DNA of 64,000 nucleotides from CAVSWT01 sp963775245 (GTDB lineage Bacteria > Bacteroidota > Ignavibacteria > Ignavibacteriales > Ignavibacteriaceae), in NCBI GenBank assembly GCA_963775245.1, contig CAVZID010000033.1, positions 1 to 64,000 of the forward strand, written 5' to 3'. Positions 46,802 through 57,138 of this stretch are shown in pieces. The position numbers and the translations under genes are program-made. The first letter of the stretch is position 1. Each line of letters starts with the position of its first letter. The notes below the pieces were generated by a model. The model made no database searches, was not told the DNA's origin, and saw only the letters and a program-made list of their open reading frames with translations.

Positions 46802-48365
46802 ATGAATATTGCTTTCATTAACCCGCCGTTCTTTCCTAAATACTCTGAGGATCGCGGAGCCCAGCAGTTACAAAAAGTGGAACTGTATATTATCCTATAT
46901 GGCTTGCTCTTGCTGCAGGAGTGGCTGAAAAAAAAGGCCATAATATTATTCTCATTGATGCAACAGCCGAAGGATTAACTTTCAATGATACACTTGAAAG
47001 ACTATCAAAATTTAGTCCTGATATGGCAGTAATAGAAACTAGTACAGGCAGTATAATCAATGATATTAAATTTACAGAAGAAGTTAAAAATAAGTTTAGT
47101 AATATTTTTAATTGTTTAGTAGGAAATCATGTAACTGCATGTGATAAGGAAACTTTAAATGTTTCTAAATCTATTGACGCAATAGCAAGAAATGAATATG
47201 AAGAAACTATTTTAGATTTAGCCCAAAGATTGATAAACAATGAATCATTGGAAAATGTTCTTTCTCTTACTTGGAGAAATAGTGAAGAAATAATAACAAA
47301 TGGGAATCGTCCTGCTTTAACGCAAGAATATTTAGACAGTATGCCATTTGCAAGTGAAATATTTAAAAGGTTTTGTAATCCTACAGATTATTTCTTTTCT
47401 GCAGGTAGATATCCTCAAATGATGGTTTATACAGGTAGAGGCTGCCCGTATCTTTGCACCTGGTGTGTATATCCGCAAAATTTTTATGGACATACTTATC
47501 GTCATCGATCACCTCAAAGCATCGCGGCAGAATTTAAATATATTGAAGAAAATTTTCCTGAAGTTGTAGAAGTTACAGTCGAGGACGATACCTTTACAGT
47601 TTATAAAAAACATACTATTGAAGTGTGTAAATTGCTAATTGAGCAAAAGAATCGTCTAACATGGACCTGTAATGTTCGGGCTGATTTAGATGAAGAAACA
47701 ATGAAATGGATGAAGAAAGCAAACTGCCGATTAGTTATAATAGGCTTTGAAAGCGGCTCTAATAAAATTTTGAAACTTATGAAAAAGGGAGTGAAAGTTG
47801 AACAATTTAGAGCTTCGCAAAATGCTAAAAAGACAGGCTTATTAGTTCATGCGTGTTATATGATGGGGAATCGTGGTGAGACACTTGAGACGATGAATGA
47901 AACATTAGAATTGGCAAAAAAACTTAATACTGATACAGCTCAATTCTTTCCATTGATGCTGTATCCAGGTACGGAAGCTTATGAATGGGCTAGTAAAGAA
48001 GGTTTAATAACTGCAAAATCCTGGGATAGTGGCTTACACCTGAAGGACTGCACAATACAGTTGTAGGTACACATGATCTTAAACCTGAAGAAATAGTTGA
48101 TTTCTGTAATTATGCCAGAAGGGAATATTATTTAAGACCAGCTTACTATTTCGTAAAAATTAAGGCTATAATTACTCATCCATCTGAGTTAAGAAGAACA
48201 GTGAAAGCCTTTTTTAATTTTTATAAATATTTGTTTGCTAAGGATAGTAAATTAAATAAAAAGAAATTTGACAATAAAATAAAAAATATTAAAATCGAAT
48301 ACATTCCTGAAATTAATCAAAAAGAAAAATCTACAAACGAATTACAAAGTGTGGAACAAAGTTAA
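46802..48365 (+). pseudogene. B12-binding radical SAM protein, two frameshifts
   Basis: The intact central frame (46921-48066) contains the radical SAM cluster motif CPYLCTWC (CxxxCxxC) in TGRGCPYLCTWCVYPQNFYG, then an SAM-binding part (VTVEDDTFTVYKK, GFESGSNKILKLMKKG). The N-terminal B12-binding domain begins at ATG 46802 (MNIAFINPPFFPKYSED) and continues as RSPAVTKSGTVYYPIWLALA after one missing base near 46854. The C-terminus continues as WLTPEGLHNTVVGTHDLKPEE to a stop at 48365 after a missing base near 48029. Related enzymes act in polysaccharide or lipid modification and methylation. A terminator follows at 48395. Confidence 0.87.
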
Positions 48366-48394
48366 ATAATTCAAAGATTATTTTTTAGACTTTT

Positions 48395-48420
48395 AAAGCC
48401 GGTTTTTATCCGGCTTTTTT
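48395..48420 (+). terminator. Intrinsic terminator after the radical SAM gene
   Basis: AAAGCCGG and CCGGCTTT form a short GC stem around a 7-nt loop, followed by a T-run. It lies 30 bp after the reconstructed stop at 48365 and splits the polysaccharide cluster into two transcription units. Confidence 0.88.
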
Positions 48421-48481
48421 AATTATAGTAAAAAAGGATTAATATTGCCTTTGGATCTTTAAATAACTTACATAATGATTA

Positions 48482-49645
48482 ATGACTAATCCTTTCATAT
48501 TTATTTTCTTTCTGCTCATATTTTTATTGATTCATTCTTACATTTTATATCCAATCATTATCTATTTTATATCACTATTTTTTAAACAACAAAAACTTAC
48601 CATTCTGAATAACGAAAAAATATCAATTTTAATTTCAGCCTATAATGAAGAAAAAGTAATTGAAAGCAGAATTACTAATATTGCATCACTGAATTTTGAT
48701 TTTAATAAAATTGAAGTCTTGGTAGGATCGGATAATTCTTCTGACAATACAAACAAAATTCTTACAAAGCTAAAAAAACAGTATAATTGGCTTACCATAT
48801 TTTTATTTAATGAGAGGCGCGGCAAAGCATTAGTAATCAATGATCTAGTAAGCAAAGCAAAAAATGAAATATTAATTTTTACTGATGCAAATGTAACCTT
48901 CGATAAAAAAATATTGGAAAAAATATTACCTCACTTTAATGATCCAAAAGTAGGAGGAGTAAGCGGTCAGATAAAATTATTTGAACCTAGTTCGTCACAG
49001 ACTAATGATTTGGAGGAACAAAACTATTGGAGTTATGAAAATTTTATTAAAAAAACTGAAGGTAAATGTGGCATTCAAGTTGGCGGGAATGGGGGTATTT
49101 ATGCAATAAGGAGAAATTTGTATAAAATAACACCGATTGATCGTGCTGTTACTGATGATTTGTTTGTTCCATTATCGATATTAAACCAAGGATACAAATA
49201 TTTATTTGAAGAAAACGCATTAGCCTTTGAAGAAATGAGTCAGAATGTAAGTGATGAATTTAAGAGAAAGGTTAGATTCTTTTCTACTAATTTTCAAACA
49301 ATATCTTATTTCAAAGGTTTATTATTTAATAAGAATTTATTAGTATCCTATGCGTTATGGACACATAAAGTAATTAGATGGACCACTCCTATTTTTTTAT
49401 TTCTATTTTTCTTGCTGAGTATATACTTATTGAACACTGCTACTTTTTTTAAATTGATTCTCATATTTCAAATATTTTTTTATTTATTATCAGCAATAGG
49501 TTTTTTATTAATGAAAAGAGGAATTTATATCAGAATATTCAGCATACCGTTTTATATCGGTTTGGTTAATTTAGCTCTTTGTAAAGGCTTTATAAGATTT
49601 TTATCGAATAAACATAAGGGATATTGGGAAACTACTCCAAGATAA
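48482..49645 (+). CDS. Membrane-bound GT2 glycosyltransferase (processive type-like)
   Basis: 387 aa. An N-terminal membrane helix (8-30) is followed by a GT2 catalytic domain: ISILISAYNEEKVIESRI, VLVGSDNSSDNTN, the metal site FTDANVTF, QVGGNGGIYAIRR and the acidic TDDLFVPLSI. Two or three C-terminal membrane helices follow (ALWTHKVIRWTTPIFLFLFF and beyond). This layout resembles polymerising synthases such as IcaA, but the Q-x-x-R-W signature is not clear (KVRFFSTNFQTI takes its place), so processivity is uncertain. Confidence 0.88.
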   Translation: MTNPFIFIFFLLIFLLIHSYILYPIIIYFISLFFKQQKLTILNNEKISILISAYNEEKVIESRITNIASLNFDFNKIEVLVGSDNSSDNTNKILTKLKKQYNWLTIFLFNERRGKALVINDLVSKAKNEILIFTDANVTFDKKILEKILPHFNDPKVGGVSGQIKLFEPSSSQTNDLEEQNYWSYENFIKKTEGKCGIQVGGNGGIYAIRRNLYKITPIDRAVTDDLFVPLSILNQGYKYLFEENALAFEEMSQNVSDEFKRKVRFFSTNFQTISYFKGLLFNKNLLVSYALWTHKVIRWTTPIFLFLFFLLSIYLLNTATFFKLILIFQIFFYLLSAIGFLLMKRGIYIRIFSIPFYIGLVNLALCKGFIRFLSNKHKGYWETTPR

Positions 49646-49763
49646 ATTTTGTAAACATCTAAAGTATTTTTCATAGTAAAAAATATCTAATTTATTTTGT
49701 TCAATAATCAAACCTTTATTAAATTTAACATCTTAATTGAACTATTAATCCCCAAATAAAAAA

Positions 49764-50570
49764 ATGCTTAACATCTTATTAGTAACTCAGGATGACCCAT
49801 TTTATATTCCGGGTTTTTTTAAAGAACTTTTTAAAACGGACATCCCTTTAAAATTTAATCTACTAGGAATAATAATTCAGCCCCCTTTAGGCAAAAGATC
49901 ATTAAAAAAATTATTTCGACAGATGCTTGATTTTTATGGTCTTTTAAATTTCACAGAAATCGGGATTAAATTTGTCATTTTTAAAATATTAAATTATATA
50001 GCAATTAATATTTTTAATGGGAAATTTCCAGGGGTATTCTCTGTTGAACATATAATAAGGAAACAATATCTAAGAATCATTAACATTAAAAATATTAACG
50101 CAAAAGAATCGCTGAATTTTTTGAGAGATATGAACATTGATGTAATTTTTTCAATAGCAGCAAGCCAGATATTTAAAAAGGATATTTTAGAATTGCCTAA
50201 TTTAGGTTGTTATAATATTCATACTTCTAAGCTTCCTAAGAATAGAGGTATGATGCCGAATTTTTGGTCATTATTTAATTATGAGCAAGATTCTGTAAGC
50301 GCAGTGACTATTCATAAAATGAATGAAAAATTAGATGATGGTGATATTTTAATACAAACAGAGTTCACATTAGATTCTAATGAAACACTCGATTCTCTAA
50401 TAAAAAGAACAAAAAAGATAAGCGCTGAAACTTTTTTGAAAGCTATTGATTTATTAAATAGAAAATCGATTAAACTAATTAAGAATGATGCATCGAAAGC
50501 TTCATATAATTCATTTCCGCAAAAAGAAGATGTTTTAAGGTTTAAGAAAAAGGGTTTAAAATTAAGATGA
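49764..50570 (+). CDS. Formyltransferase-family protein
   Basis: 268 aa. The core block GCYNIHTSKLPKNRGMMPNFWSLFNYEQDSVSAVTIHKM, with the conserved Asn-x-His, and the DDGDILIQTEF that follows match the N-formyltransferase fold of methionyl-tRNA and amino-sugar formyltransferases. Its place in a polysaccharide cluster points to N-formylation of an amino sugar, or a related one-carbon transfer, with 10-formyl-THF. The stop overlaps the deacetylase start by 4 bp. Confidence 0.88.
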   Translation: MLNILLVTQDDPFYIPGFFKELFKTDIPLKFNLLGIIIQPPLGKRSLKKLFRQMLDFYGLLNFTEIGIKFVIFKILNYIAINIFNGKFPGVFSVEHIIRKQYLRIINIKNINAKESLNFLRDMNIDVIFSIAASQIFKKDILELPNLGCYNIHTSKLPKNRGMMPNFWSLFNYEQDSVSAVTIHKMNEKLDDGDILIQTEFTLDSNETLDSLIKRTKKISAETFLKAIDLLNRKSIKLIKNDASKASYNSFPQKEDVLRFKKKGLKLR

Positions 50571-51391
50571 CAACACTTCTCAGTGTAGATGTAGAAGATT
50601 GGTTTCAAGTAGAAAATTTGAAACAAGCTATAAGTAAAGATTCTTGGGATAGTAATATCTCGAGGATAGAAAGAAACATCAATTTGATATTAGAGCTTTT
50701 AGATAAAAAAAATACTAAAGCAACTTTTTTTATTTTAGGCTGGATTGCAAAGAAGCATCCTTTGTTAATAAAAAAAATCCATAATGAAGGACACGAAATT
50801 GCATCTCATGGTTATGAACATGATTTAGTATACAATCTTACGCATGAAAAATTTAAACAAGATGTATCTTTAACTAAAAATATTCTTGAAGATTTAACTG
50901 GTGAAGGTGTTATAGGATATAGAGCTCCCAGCTTTTCTATTACTGAGTGGGCAATCGAGATTTTAATTTTATTAGGGTATAAATATGATTCAAGTCTTTT
51001 CCCAATTGTTGGTCACAGCAGATATGGGAAATTGGAAAAAGTTGTAATACCCAATAAAACTATTTTTGAGCTTCAAAAAGGATTTTACCAGGTTATGGTT
51101 TCTTATATGGAATTAGGAAAGATTAAACTTCCACTAGCTGGAGGTTTATATTTCAGGCTTATACCATATGAGATATTTAAGAAAGGTATTAAAAAAATTG
51201 TCCAGCAAAAGGGGCATTATGTTTTTTATATACATCCATGGGAGTTCGATCCTGAACAGCCCAAAGTAAATAATATAAAATTAAATTATAAATTAAGACA
51301 TTATACAAATTTAAAAACAACAGAAATTAAATTTAAAAAACTTCTACATGATTTTAATTTCTGCCCTATTAGGGATGCAATTTCATTTTAA
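50567..51391 (+). CDS. Polysaccharide deacetylase family protein
   Basis: 274 aa NodB-homology enzyme. The metal-binding Asp lies in LLSVDVEDWFQVENL (near residues 6-9) and the two histidines in EIASHGYEHDLVYNL (SHxxxH). YRAPSFSITEW and YIHPWEFDP complete the family pattern. It resembles the subgroup found in exopolysaccharide loci linked with exosortase; no exosortase gene lies in this window. It probably removes N-acetyl groups, which fits the formyltransferase gene that overlaps it by 4 bp. Confidence 0.92.
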   Translation: MTTLLSVDVEDWFQVENLKQAISKDSWDSNISRIERNINLILELLDKKNTKATFFILGWIAKKHPLLIKKIHNEGHEIASHGYEHDLVYNLTHEKFKQDVSLTKNILEDLTGEGVIGYRAPSFSITEWAIEILILLGYKYDSSLFPIVGHSRYGKLEKVVIPNKTIFELQKGFYQVMVSYMELGKIKLPLAGGLYFRLIPYEIFKKGIKKIVQQKGHYVFYIHPWEFDPEQPKVNNIKLNYKLRHYTNLKTTEIKFKKLLHDFNFCPIRDAISF

Positions 51392-51735
51392 TTTATATTC
51401 CATCATTTAGATACAATTTACTAATTTTAAATTCTTATATTTTTGTACATAAAAAGATAAAACAATTTAGGAATAATCAATTTACGTAAATGAAGCTGGT
51501 AAAAATTTCATAATCAAGTAAAAAAATTTGTTTTCTTAAATATAGATTAAGGCTGGCTGATGACATCAAATTGTAAACTTAAAATAAAATTAAAAATCAT
51601 GTTGTTAAAATATTTGTAATTCCTATACTTTTATACACTATTTTACTGAAATAGAATAAAAATCCTGATTTCTTATTATAAAAATTTATTTCTAAACATT
51701 TGTAAATAAATGATAATATGTGATAAAAAATGTAG
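51392..51735. other. 344-bp AT-rich intergenic region
   Basis: Very AT-rich. It contains a short palindrome TTTACGTAAA near 51480, but not the full 7-2-7 operator. I see no gene or RNA. A promoter for the sugar transferase gene is likely here. Confidence 0.5.
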
Positions 51736-53138
51736 ATGAACAAATCCACTGAAAAAATATTAATCTCTCTGTTGATTTCCTCACCATCAATCTCGCTTTG
51801 ATTATTTATTTCTATTTAAGAACTCAAACTGGTTGGTTCCAATTGTTATCAACGCCGGAATTTTATCCTCCCTTAGCAGCGATTTATATTTTTTGGCTAT
51901 TAATATTTACCTTCGTTGGAATGTACCGTACCTGGTTTGCAGCTTCACGCTTTGATGAAATCTCTACTCTATTTAAAGCAACCTTTGTCGGTATATTTAT
52001 TTTGTTCTTTATTATTTTTATTTCCGACTACATTGAAGGAGTTGCTTCTTCAAATAGAATTTTAATTTTTATTTACTGGGCTTTGCTTCTTTTCTTTGTG
52101 GGAAGTGGAAGAATATTTATCAGAAGTTTTCAAAGAAGACTGCTTATAAACGGCATTGGCAGAAAGAATGCATTGATTGTCGGCTTTAATCCAAAGGCAT
52201 TTGATGTTTTTAATCAGATTAAAAGATATAAAGCTTTGGGGTTGGATGTGAAAGGTTTTATAACTACTAATAATGAAAATATAGATAAAAATTATGAGAA
52301 CATTCCGGTGGTTGGAACTATTCAAAAAATTAGTGAACTGCAGCTACAATATGAGCCAAAAGAAATAATAATTGCTCTGGAGAAAGGAAATGAAGATGTT
52401 GTAATGGAGTTGGTTGCAAAATGTGACACGAAAAAATCCGGTTTAAAAATTGTTCCGGATTTGTACGAAATTTTGAGCGGGCAGGCGCGCACTTCTCAGA
52501 TTTATGGTTTCCCATTGATCGATATCGTTCCTGAACTAATGCCGGAATGGGAAAAAAAATTAAAAAGAATTTTAGATTTAATTATTTCTTTTTTAATATT
52601 ACTTGTTTCATTGCCAGTTTGTATCGCAGCAGCAATTGCAATAAAACTTGAAGATAAAGGACCGATTTTTTTTACTCAAGAACGCTGCGGAATGAACGGA
52701 GAACTTTTCAGAATTGTTAAGTTTCGTTCTATGCGAGTTGATGCTGAAAAACTAACTGGACCGGTTTGGTCACAAAAGGATGATCCGCGAATTACAAAGG
52801 CCGGTGCATTCATTCGCAAAGTTCGTATTGATGAAATTCCGCAAATGTATAATGTATTCAAAGGTGAAATGAGTATTGTTGGGCCACGCCCGGAAAGGCC
52901 ATATTTTGTTGAGAAATTATCTGAAGAAATTCCTTATTATAAAAGAAGATTAAAGGTTCGTCCGGGCATTACCGGCTGGGCGCAAATAAAACATAAGTAT
53001 GATGAAACAATAGAGGATGTAAAAATCAAGCTTCGTTATGATCTTTTTTATATTGAAAATATGTCAATAAGAATGGACTTCAAAATAATTTTCAGGACTG
53101 TTTTTGTTGTACTATTCGGCAAAGGCCATTACGAATAA
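51736..53138 (+). pseudogene. Initiating polyprenyl-phosphate sugar transferase (WbaP-like), frameshift near the start
   Basis: Catalyses the first committed step, moving a sugar-phosphate to undecaprenyl phosphate. N-terminal membrane helices and a CoA-binding-like domain (NALIVGFNPKAFDVFNQI) precede the catalytic domain: a re-entrant helix LKRILDLIISFLILLVSLPV, FTQERCGMNGELFRIVKFRSMR, the catalytic DE in VRIDEIPQMYNVF, VGPRPERPYFV and RPGITGWAQI. The frame is open from about 51798. A better N-terminus is ATG 51736 (MNKSTEKILIS), which joins VDFLTINLALIIYFY if one base is missing near 51770. The catalytic part is intact in either case. Confidence 0.88.
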
Positions 53139-53212
53139 ATTGATTGATTTCTCAAAGATTAATCCTATTTTTAATTTTTCAATTTTTACAAATTATCACT
53201 GTCTAATGTTTA

Positions 53213-53932
53213 ATGGATAAAAAATCATTAATAATAATCCCAACATTTAATGAGTTAGAGAATGTAAAGAAATTAATTCCGGATATACTAAGCCGTTATG
53301 ACAATGTTGATATATTAATTGTCGATGATAATTCTTTGGATGGCACTGCTGATTTTGTAATTGAATTTGGGAATTCAAACAGCAACGTGAAAATCTTGAA
53401 ACGTCAAAAAAAAATGGGATTGGGAACTGCTTATGTCGCAGGCTTTAAATATGCATTGCAGCACAATTATGATTTGATTTTTCAAATGGATGCTGACTAT
53501 TCTCATGATCCAAAAGAAATCCAAAATTTTTTAAAGACGATTGAATTGTATGATCTTGTTTTAGGCAGTCGTTATTTAACCGGCGTTAATGTTGTTAATT
53601 GGCCAATGAGAAGGCTGCTGTTAAGTTATTTTGCTAATCTGTATACTAGAATTGTAACTGGACTTCCGGTAAAAGATACGACTGGTGGATATAAATGTTT
53701 TAGGAGAAAAGTGCTTGAGCAAATTAATTTTGATAAGATAAAGTCGAACGGTTATGCCTTTCAAATTGAAATGACATTTAAAGCCTGGAAAAAAGGATTT
53801 AGAATTGGAGAAATCCCGATTATTTTTATTGACAGAACTTCCGGCACTTCAAAAATGTCAAAGAAAATTGTTCGAGAAGCAATTCTTATGGTTTGGAAAT
53901 TACGGATAAGAAGTACATTGGGACTGCTATAA
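53213..53932 (+). CDS. Polyprenol monophosphomannose/glucose synthase-like GT2
   Basis: 239 aa. The DPM1-like pattern is clear: IIIPTFNELENVKKLIP, ILIVDDNSLDGTADFV, FQMDADYSHDP (metal site DAD), LVLGSRYLTGVNVVNW, and the C-terminal FKAWKKGFRIGEIPIIFIDRTSGTSKMS. There are no C-terminal membrane helices. It should make polyprenyl-phosphate-linked mannose or glucose, the donor needed by GT-C enzymes such as the product of the 32706 gene. It is probably in the same unit as the sugar transferase upstream. Confidence 0.93.
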   Translation: MDKKSLIIIPTFNELENVKKLIPDILSRYDNVDILIVDDNSLDGTADFVIEFGNSNSNVKILKRQKKMGLGTAYVAGFKYALQHNYDLIFQMDADYSHDPKEIQNFLKTIELYDLVLGSRYLTGVNVVNWPMRRLLLSYFANLYTRIVTGLPVKDTTGGYKCFRRKVLEQINFDKIKSNGYAFQIEMTFKAWKKGFRIGEIPIIFIDRTSGTSKMSKKIVREAILMVWKLRIRSTLGLL

Positions 53933-53972
53933 TTGTTAAAAGCTAATGCATATTTTGCAAACCTATTAACAA

Positions 53973-54110
53973 AAGTCATTCATGGTCATTCACTGTCATT
54001 CTTTGTAATTTATATATTATTTGTTTGAATATATAACATAGATTATTAATGTTAATTATTTTTATTTGAAGTTAATGTTTTAACTAGGAATGATTATAAG
54101 TGACAATGAA
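53973..54110. repeat. Intergenic repeat with GTCATT units at 10-bp spacing, copy 1
   Basis: GTCATTC occurs at 53975, 53985 and 53995, and AGTGACAATGAACG (inverted sense) lies at about 54099. A similar arrangement is found at 58986-59083. No coding potential is visible. Confidence 0.5.
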
Positions 54111-54146
54111 CGATAGATAATTTTTATGATATAAAAAAATAATTTA

Positions 54147-56138
54147 ATGACTAACATTGATTTGTCCATAATCATAGTCAACTACAATGTAAAAGAATAT
54201 TTACAAAATCTTATCCATTCAATCAATAAAGCTGCTCAAAACATTTCTTATGAAATTATAATTGTTGATAATGCATCAGACGATGGCAGTGTTGATTTTA
54301 TTAAAGAAAAATTCCCCGATATTAAATTAGTTGCGAATAAAAAAAATTTAGGATTCAGCAAGGCGAATAATATTGGATTGGCTCTATCTAAAGGGGAATA
54401 TCTACTTTTATTAAATCCCGACACAATTGTTCGTGAAGATACTTTTGAGAAAATGATTTCATTTTTCAAGATTAATCCTGATGCCGGTTTAGCAGGCTGT
54501 AAAATATTAAACCCGGATGGTACATTTCAATTGGCTTGCAGAAGAAGTTTCCCAGGCCCCTGGACATCCTTTTGCAAAGTAACAGGCCTGAGCAATTTAT
54601 TCCCTAAAAGTAAATTATTTGCCCGTTATAATCTTACTTATCTTGATGAAGATAAAACTTATGAAGTAGATGCAATCTCCGGTTCATTCATGATGTTCCC
54701 AAGGAAAATTTATGATGAGATTGGTGGACTTGACGAACAGTTTTTTATGTATGGGGAGGATCTTGATTTTTGCTACCGGGTACAAAAACATAATAAAAAA
54801 GTTTACTATTATGATGAGACTCAAATAATTCACTATAAAGGTGAGAGCACAAAACGAAGCAGTTTGGATGAGACAAAAATATTTTACAACGCAATGCATC
54901 TTTTTGTTAAAAAACATTTATCCAGTTCATTTCTGGTTGAGATAATTCTTCGCATGGCTATCGGGTTAAGAGAATTGATTGCGTTTATGGGCAAAAGGAA
55001 ATTAATTCTTCTGTCTATTATAATTGATTTTTTAATGTTTGATCTTTCAATTTACCTGGCAGAAAATTTTTATAAGAGTTATGCACACTGGTTGGGATTT
55101 AGTGAAAATCATTTTTGGTTTATTTTTATTTTCCCTGCTTTCATTCATATTTTAATTTCAAGTATCATGAAAGTTTACAGAAGGGATTCTCTTTCTGTTC
55201 TTAGAACCTTTGGTGCGTTGGTAATAAGTTTCTTTTTAATTTCTTCCGGAACTTTTTTCTTTAAGCAATTTGCTTATAGCCGTGCGGTTGTTATTATAAC
55301 TTTCATCTTAGCTTTTATCATTCTTGCTTTGTGGCGTATAATCTTAAAATTATTTTTTAAAGTTGGGGTTGATAAATATTCAAATGTAAATAAAAGGGCT
55401 TTAATTGTTGGAGTAAATAAACATGCCGTTCAAATTGCAATCAAGCTAAAGTCTAAAGCACAAGACTTCCATAATGTTGTTGGTTTAATTGGGTTTTCAC
55501 ATAAAGAAGTAGGGAGTCAAATAGAAGATATTGAAATAGTGGGAAGCATTGAAAGCATAAAAAAAATTATTTCAGAAAAGAAAATAAATGAAGTTATTTT
55601 TTCATCGGAAGAATTGACTTACAATGAAATGATGAAAATAGTTTCTTCCTGCCAGGATGAAAATGTTGAATTTAAATTGATAGGGAACAATCTTGATTTT
55701 CTGGTAGGAAAATCTTCGGTATCAATTCTTGAAGATATTCCTCTTTTTGAAATTAATTACAACATTTCGAGCCCGGTACTTCGATTTATTAAATCATTAT
55801 TTGACTATTCTTTAGCTTTATTTGTTTTGTTTTTGATATATCCTTTCATATATTTATTCGTTAAAGTAACTAACAAGAATTCTGATTTTAGAAATTTGGT
55901 TCTTAATGTACCCAAAATTTTTTCAGGTAGAGTAAGTTTTATTGGCCCTAAAAATATTAGTAGAAATGGAAATTTATTCCTGGGTAAGCAAGGCTTAACC
56001 GGTTTCTGGTATCTTGAAAATTCTAATGAAGAAGAAACGGAAAAGTTAGATATTTATTATGCAAAGAATCAGAACATCTGGCTTGATTTGGAAATATTGG
56101 GGAAAACACTAAATAAAATGTGGAGCGGACGATCGTAA
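54147..56138 (+). CDS. GT2 glycosyltransferase fused to a degenerate sugar-phosphate transferase
   Basis: 663 aa. Residues 1-270 form a rhamnosyltransferase-like GT2 domain (LSIIIVNYNVKEYL, IIIVDNASDDGS, LLLNPDTIV, EDLDFCYRV). Residues 290-400 have four membrane helices, then a nucleotide-binding-like domain (RALIVGVNKHAVQIAIKL). The last 130 residues align with the end of a polyprenyl glycosylphosphotransferase: LFDYSLALFVLFLIYPF, VSFIGPKNI, GLTGFWYL and WLDLEILGKTL. The KFRSMR and RxDE catalytic segments are missing, so this half is probably inactive and may serve as a membrane scaffold. The accA gene begins at the next base. Confidence 0.9.
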   Translation: MTNIDLSIIIVNYNVKEYLQNLIHSINKAAQNISYEIIIVDNASDDGSVDFIKEKFPDIKLVANKKNLGFSKANNIGLALSKGEYLLLLNPDTIVREDTFEKMISFFKINPDAGLAGCKILNPDGTFQLACRRSFPGPWTSFCKVTGLSNLFPKSKLFARYNLTYLDEDKTYEVDAISGSFMMFPRKIYDEIGGLDEQFFMYGEDLDFCYRVQKHNKKVYYYDETQIIHYKGESTKRSSLDETKIFYNAMHLFVKKHLSSSFLVEIILRMAIGLRELIAFMGKRKLILLSIIIDFLMFDLSIYLAENFYKSYAHWLGFSENHFWFIFIFPAFIHILISSIMKVYRRDSLSVLRTFGALVISFFLISSGTFFFKQFAYSRAVVIITFILAFIILALWRIILKLFFKVGVDKYSNVNKRALIVGVNKHAVQIAIKLKSKAQDFHNVVGLIGFSHKEVGSQIEDIEIVGSIESIKKIISEKKINEVIFSSEELTYNEMMKIVSSCQDENVEFKLIGNNLDFLVGKSSVSILEDIPLFEINYNISSPVLRFIKSLFDYSLALFVLFLIYPFIYLFVKVTNKNSDFRNLVLNVPKIFSGRVSFIGPKNISRNGNLFLGKQGLTGFWYLENSNEEETEKLDIYYAKNQNIWLDLEILGKTLNKMWSGRS

Positions 56139-57089
56139 ATGGCAAATACTATATTAGATTTCGAAAAACCAATTGTCGAGCTTGAAGCCAAGCTTGAGGA
56201 AATGAAAAAATATTCAGGAAGCTTAGACATCGAAAAAGAGATAATAAAAATAGAAGACAAAGTAAGACAGCTTAAGGAGGATTTGTATAAAGATCTTACC
56301 AGGTGGCAGCGTGTTCAGCTTGCAAGGCATGCCGACAGGCCTTACACCCTTGATTATATTTATAATATGACCGATAACTTTATTGAGCTTCATGGCGACA
56401 GATTATTCAAAGATGATAAAGCAATTGTCGGCGGTTTTGCATCAATTGATCAGTACAAAGTTATGATTATTGGTCATCAAAAAGGAAGAGACACGAAAAC
56501 AAATCTTTACAGAAATTTTGGAATGCCTAATCCTGAGGGCTATCGAAAAGCTTTAAGATTAATGAAGCTTGCAGAAAAATTTAATAAGCCGATTATTACA
56601 ATGATTGATACCCCCGGCGCTTATCCCGGCCTCGAAGCAGAAGAGCGTGGACAAGCTGAAGCGATTGCAAGAAATTTATTTGAAATGAGTAAGCTCAAGG
56701 TTCCAATCATTGTTGTAATTATTGGTGAAGGAGCAAGCGGCGGTGCATTAGGAATTGGGGTTGGTGATAGAATTTTAATGCTGGAAAATTGCTGGTATTC
56801 AGTTATCAGTCCCGAATCATGTTCAAGCATTTTATGGAGAAGCTGGGATTATAAAGAACAAGCAGCAGAAGCATTAAAATTAACTGCGCCGGATTTACTT
56901 GAGCAAAAATTAATTGATAGAATTGTTCCAGAACCGATGGGCGGCGCTCATAAAGATCATAAAAAAGCGGCATCAAATTTAAAAGAAGTTTTAAAAGAAG
57001 AGATTGAAAAGCTTGTTAAAATAAAACCTGACAAGCTTGTGGAAAGCAGATTGGAAAAATTCGGCAGTATGGGTGAGTTTAATGAATAA
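56139..57089 (+). CDS. accA: Acetyl-CoA carboxylase carboxyltransferase subunit alpha
   Basis: 316 aa, the usual length. It forms the carboxyltransferase with AccD, making malonyl-CoA for fatty acid synthesis. Motifs: N-terminal ILDFEKPIVELEAKLEEMK, RPYTLDYIYNMTDNFIELHGDR, GHQKGRDTKTNLYRNFGMPNPEGYRKALRL, the oxyanion-forming GEGASGGALGIGVGDRI, and SPESCSSILWRSW. All are intact. It directly abuts the glycosyltransferase fusion gene, so it may be read from the same transcript. Confidence 0.97.
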   Translation: MANTILDFEKPIVELEAKLEEMKKYSGSLDIEKEIIKIEDKVRQLKEDLYKDLTRWQRVQLARHADRPYTLDYIYNMTDNFIELHGDRLFKDDKAIVGGFASIDQYKVMIIGHQKGRDTKTNLYRNFGMPNPEGYRKALRLMKLAEKFNKPIITMIDTPGAYPGLEAEERGQAEAIARNLFEMSKLKVPIIVVIIGEGASGGALGIGVGDRILMLENCWYSVISPESCSSILWRSWDYKEQAAEALKLTAPDLLEQKLIDRIVPEPMGGAHKDHKKAASNLKEVLKEEIEKLVKIKPDKLVESRLEKFGSMGEFNE

Positions 57090-57138
57090 TATTTTTTAAT
57101 ATGTAAAATTAATTTCATTAAATATTAGAGGGGTTAGA

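Noticed and set aside
51478..51492. TTTACGTAAA near 51480 as a fourth response-regulator site
   Set aside because: Only the inner ACGTAA part matches; the 7-2-7 arrangement and flanks are missing, and such a short palindrome is expected by chance in AT-rich DNA.
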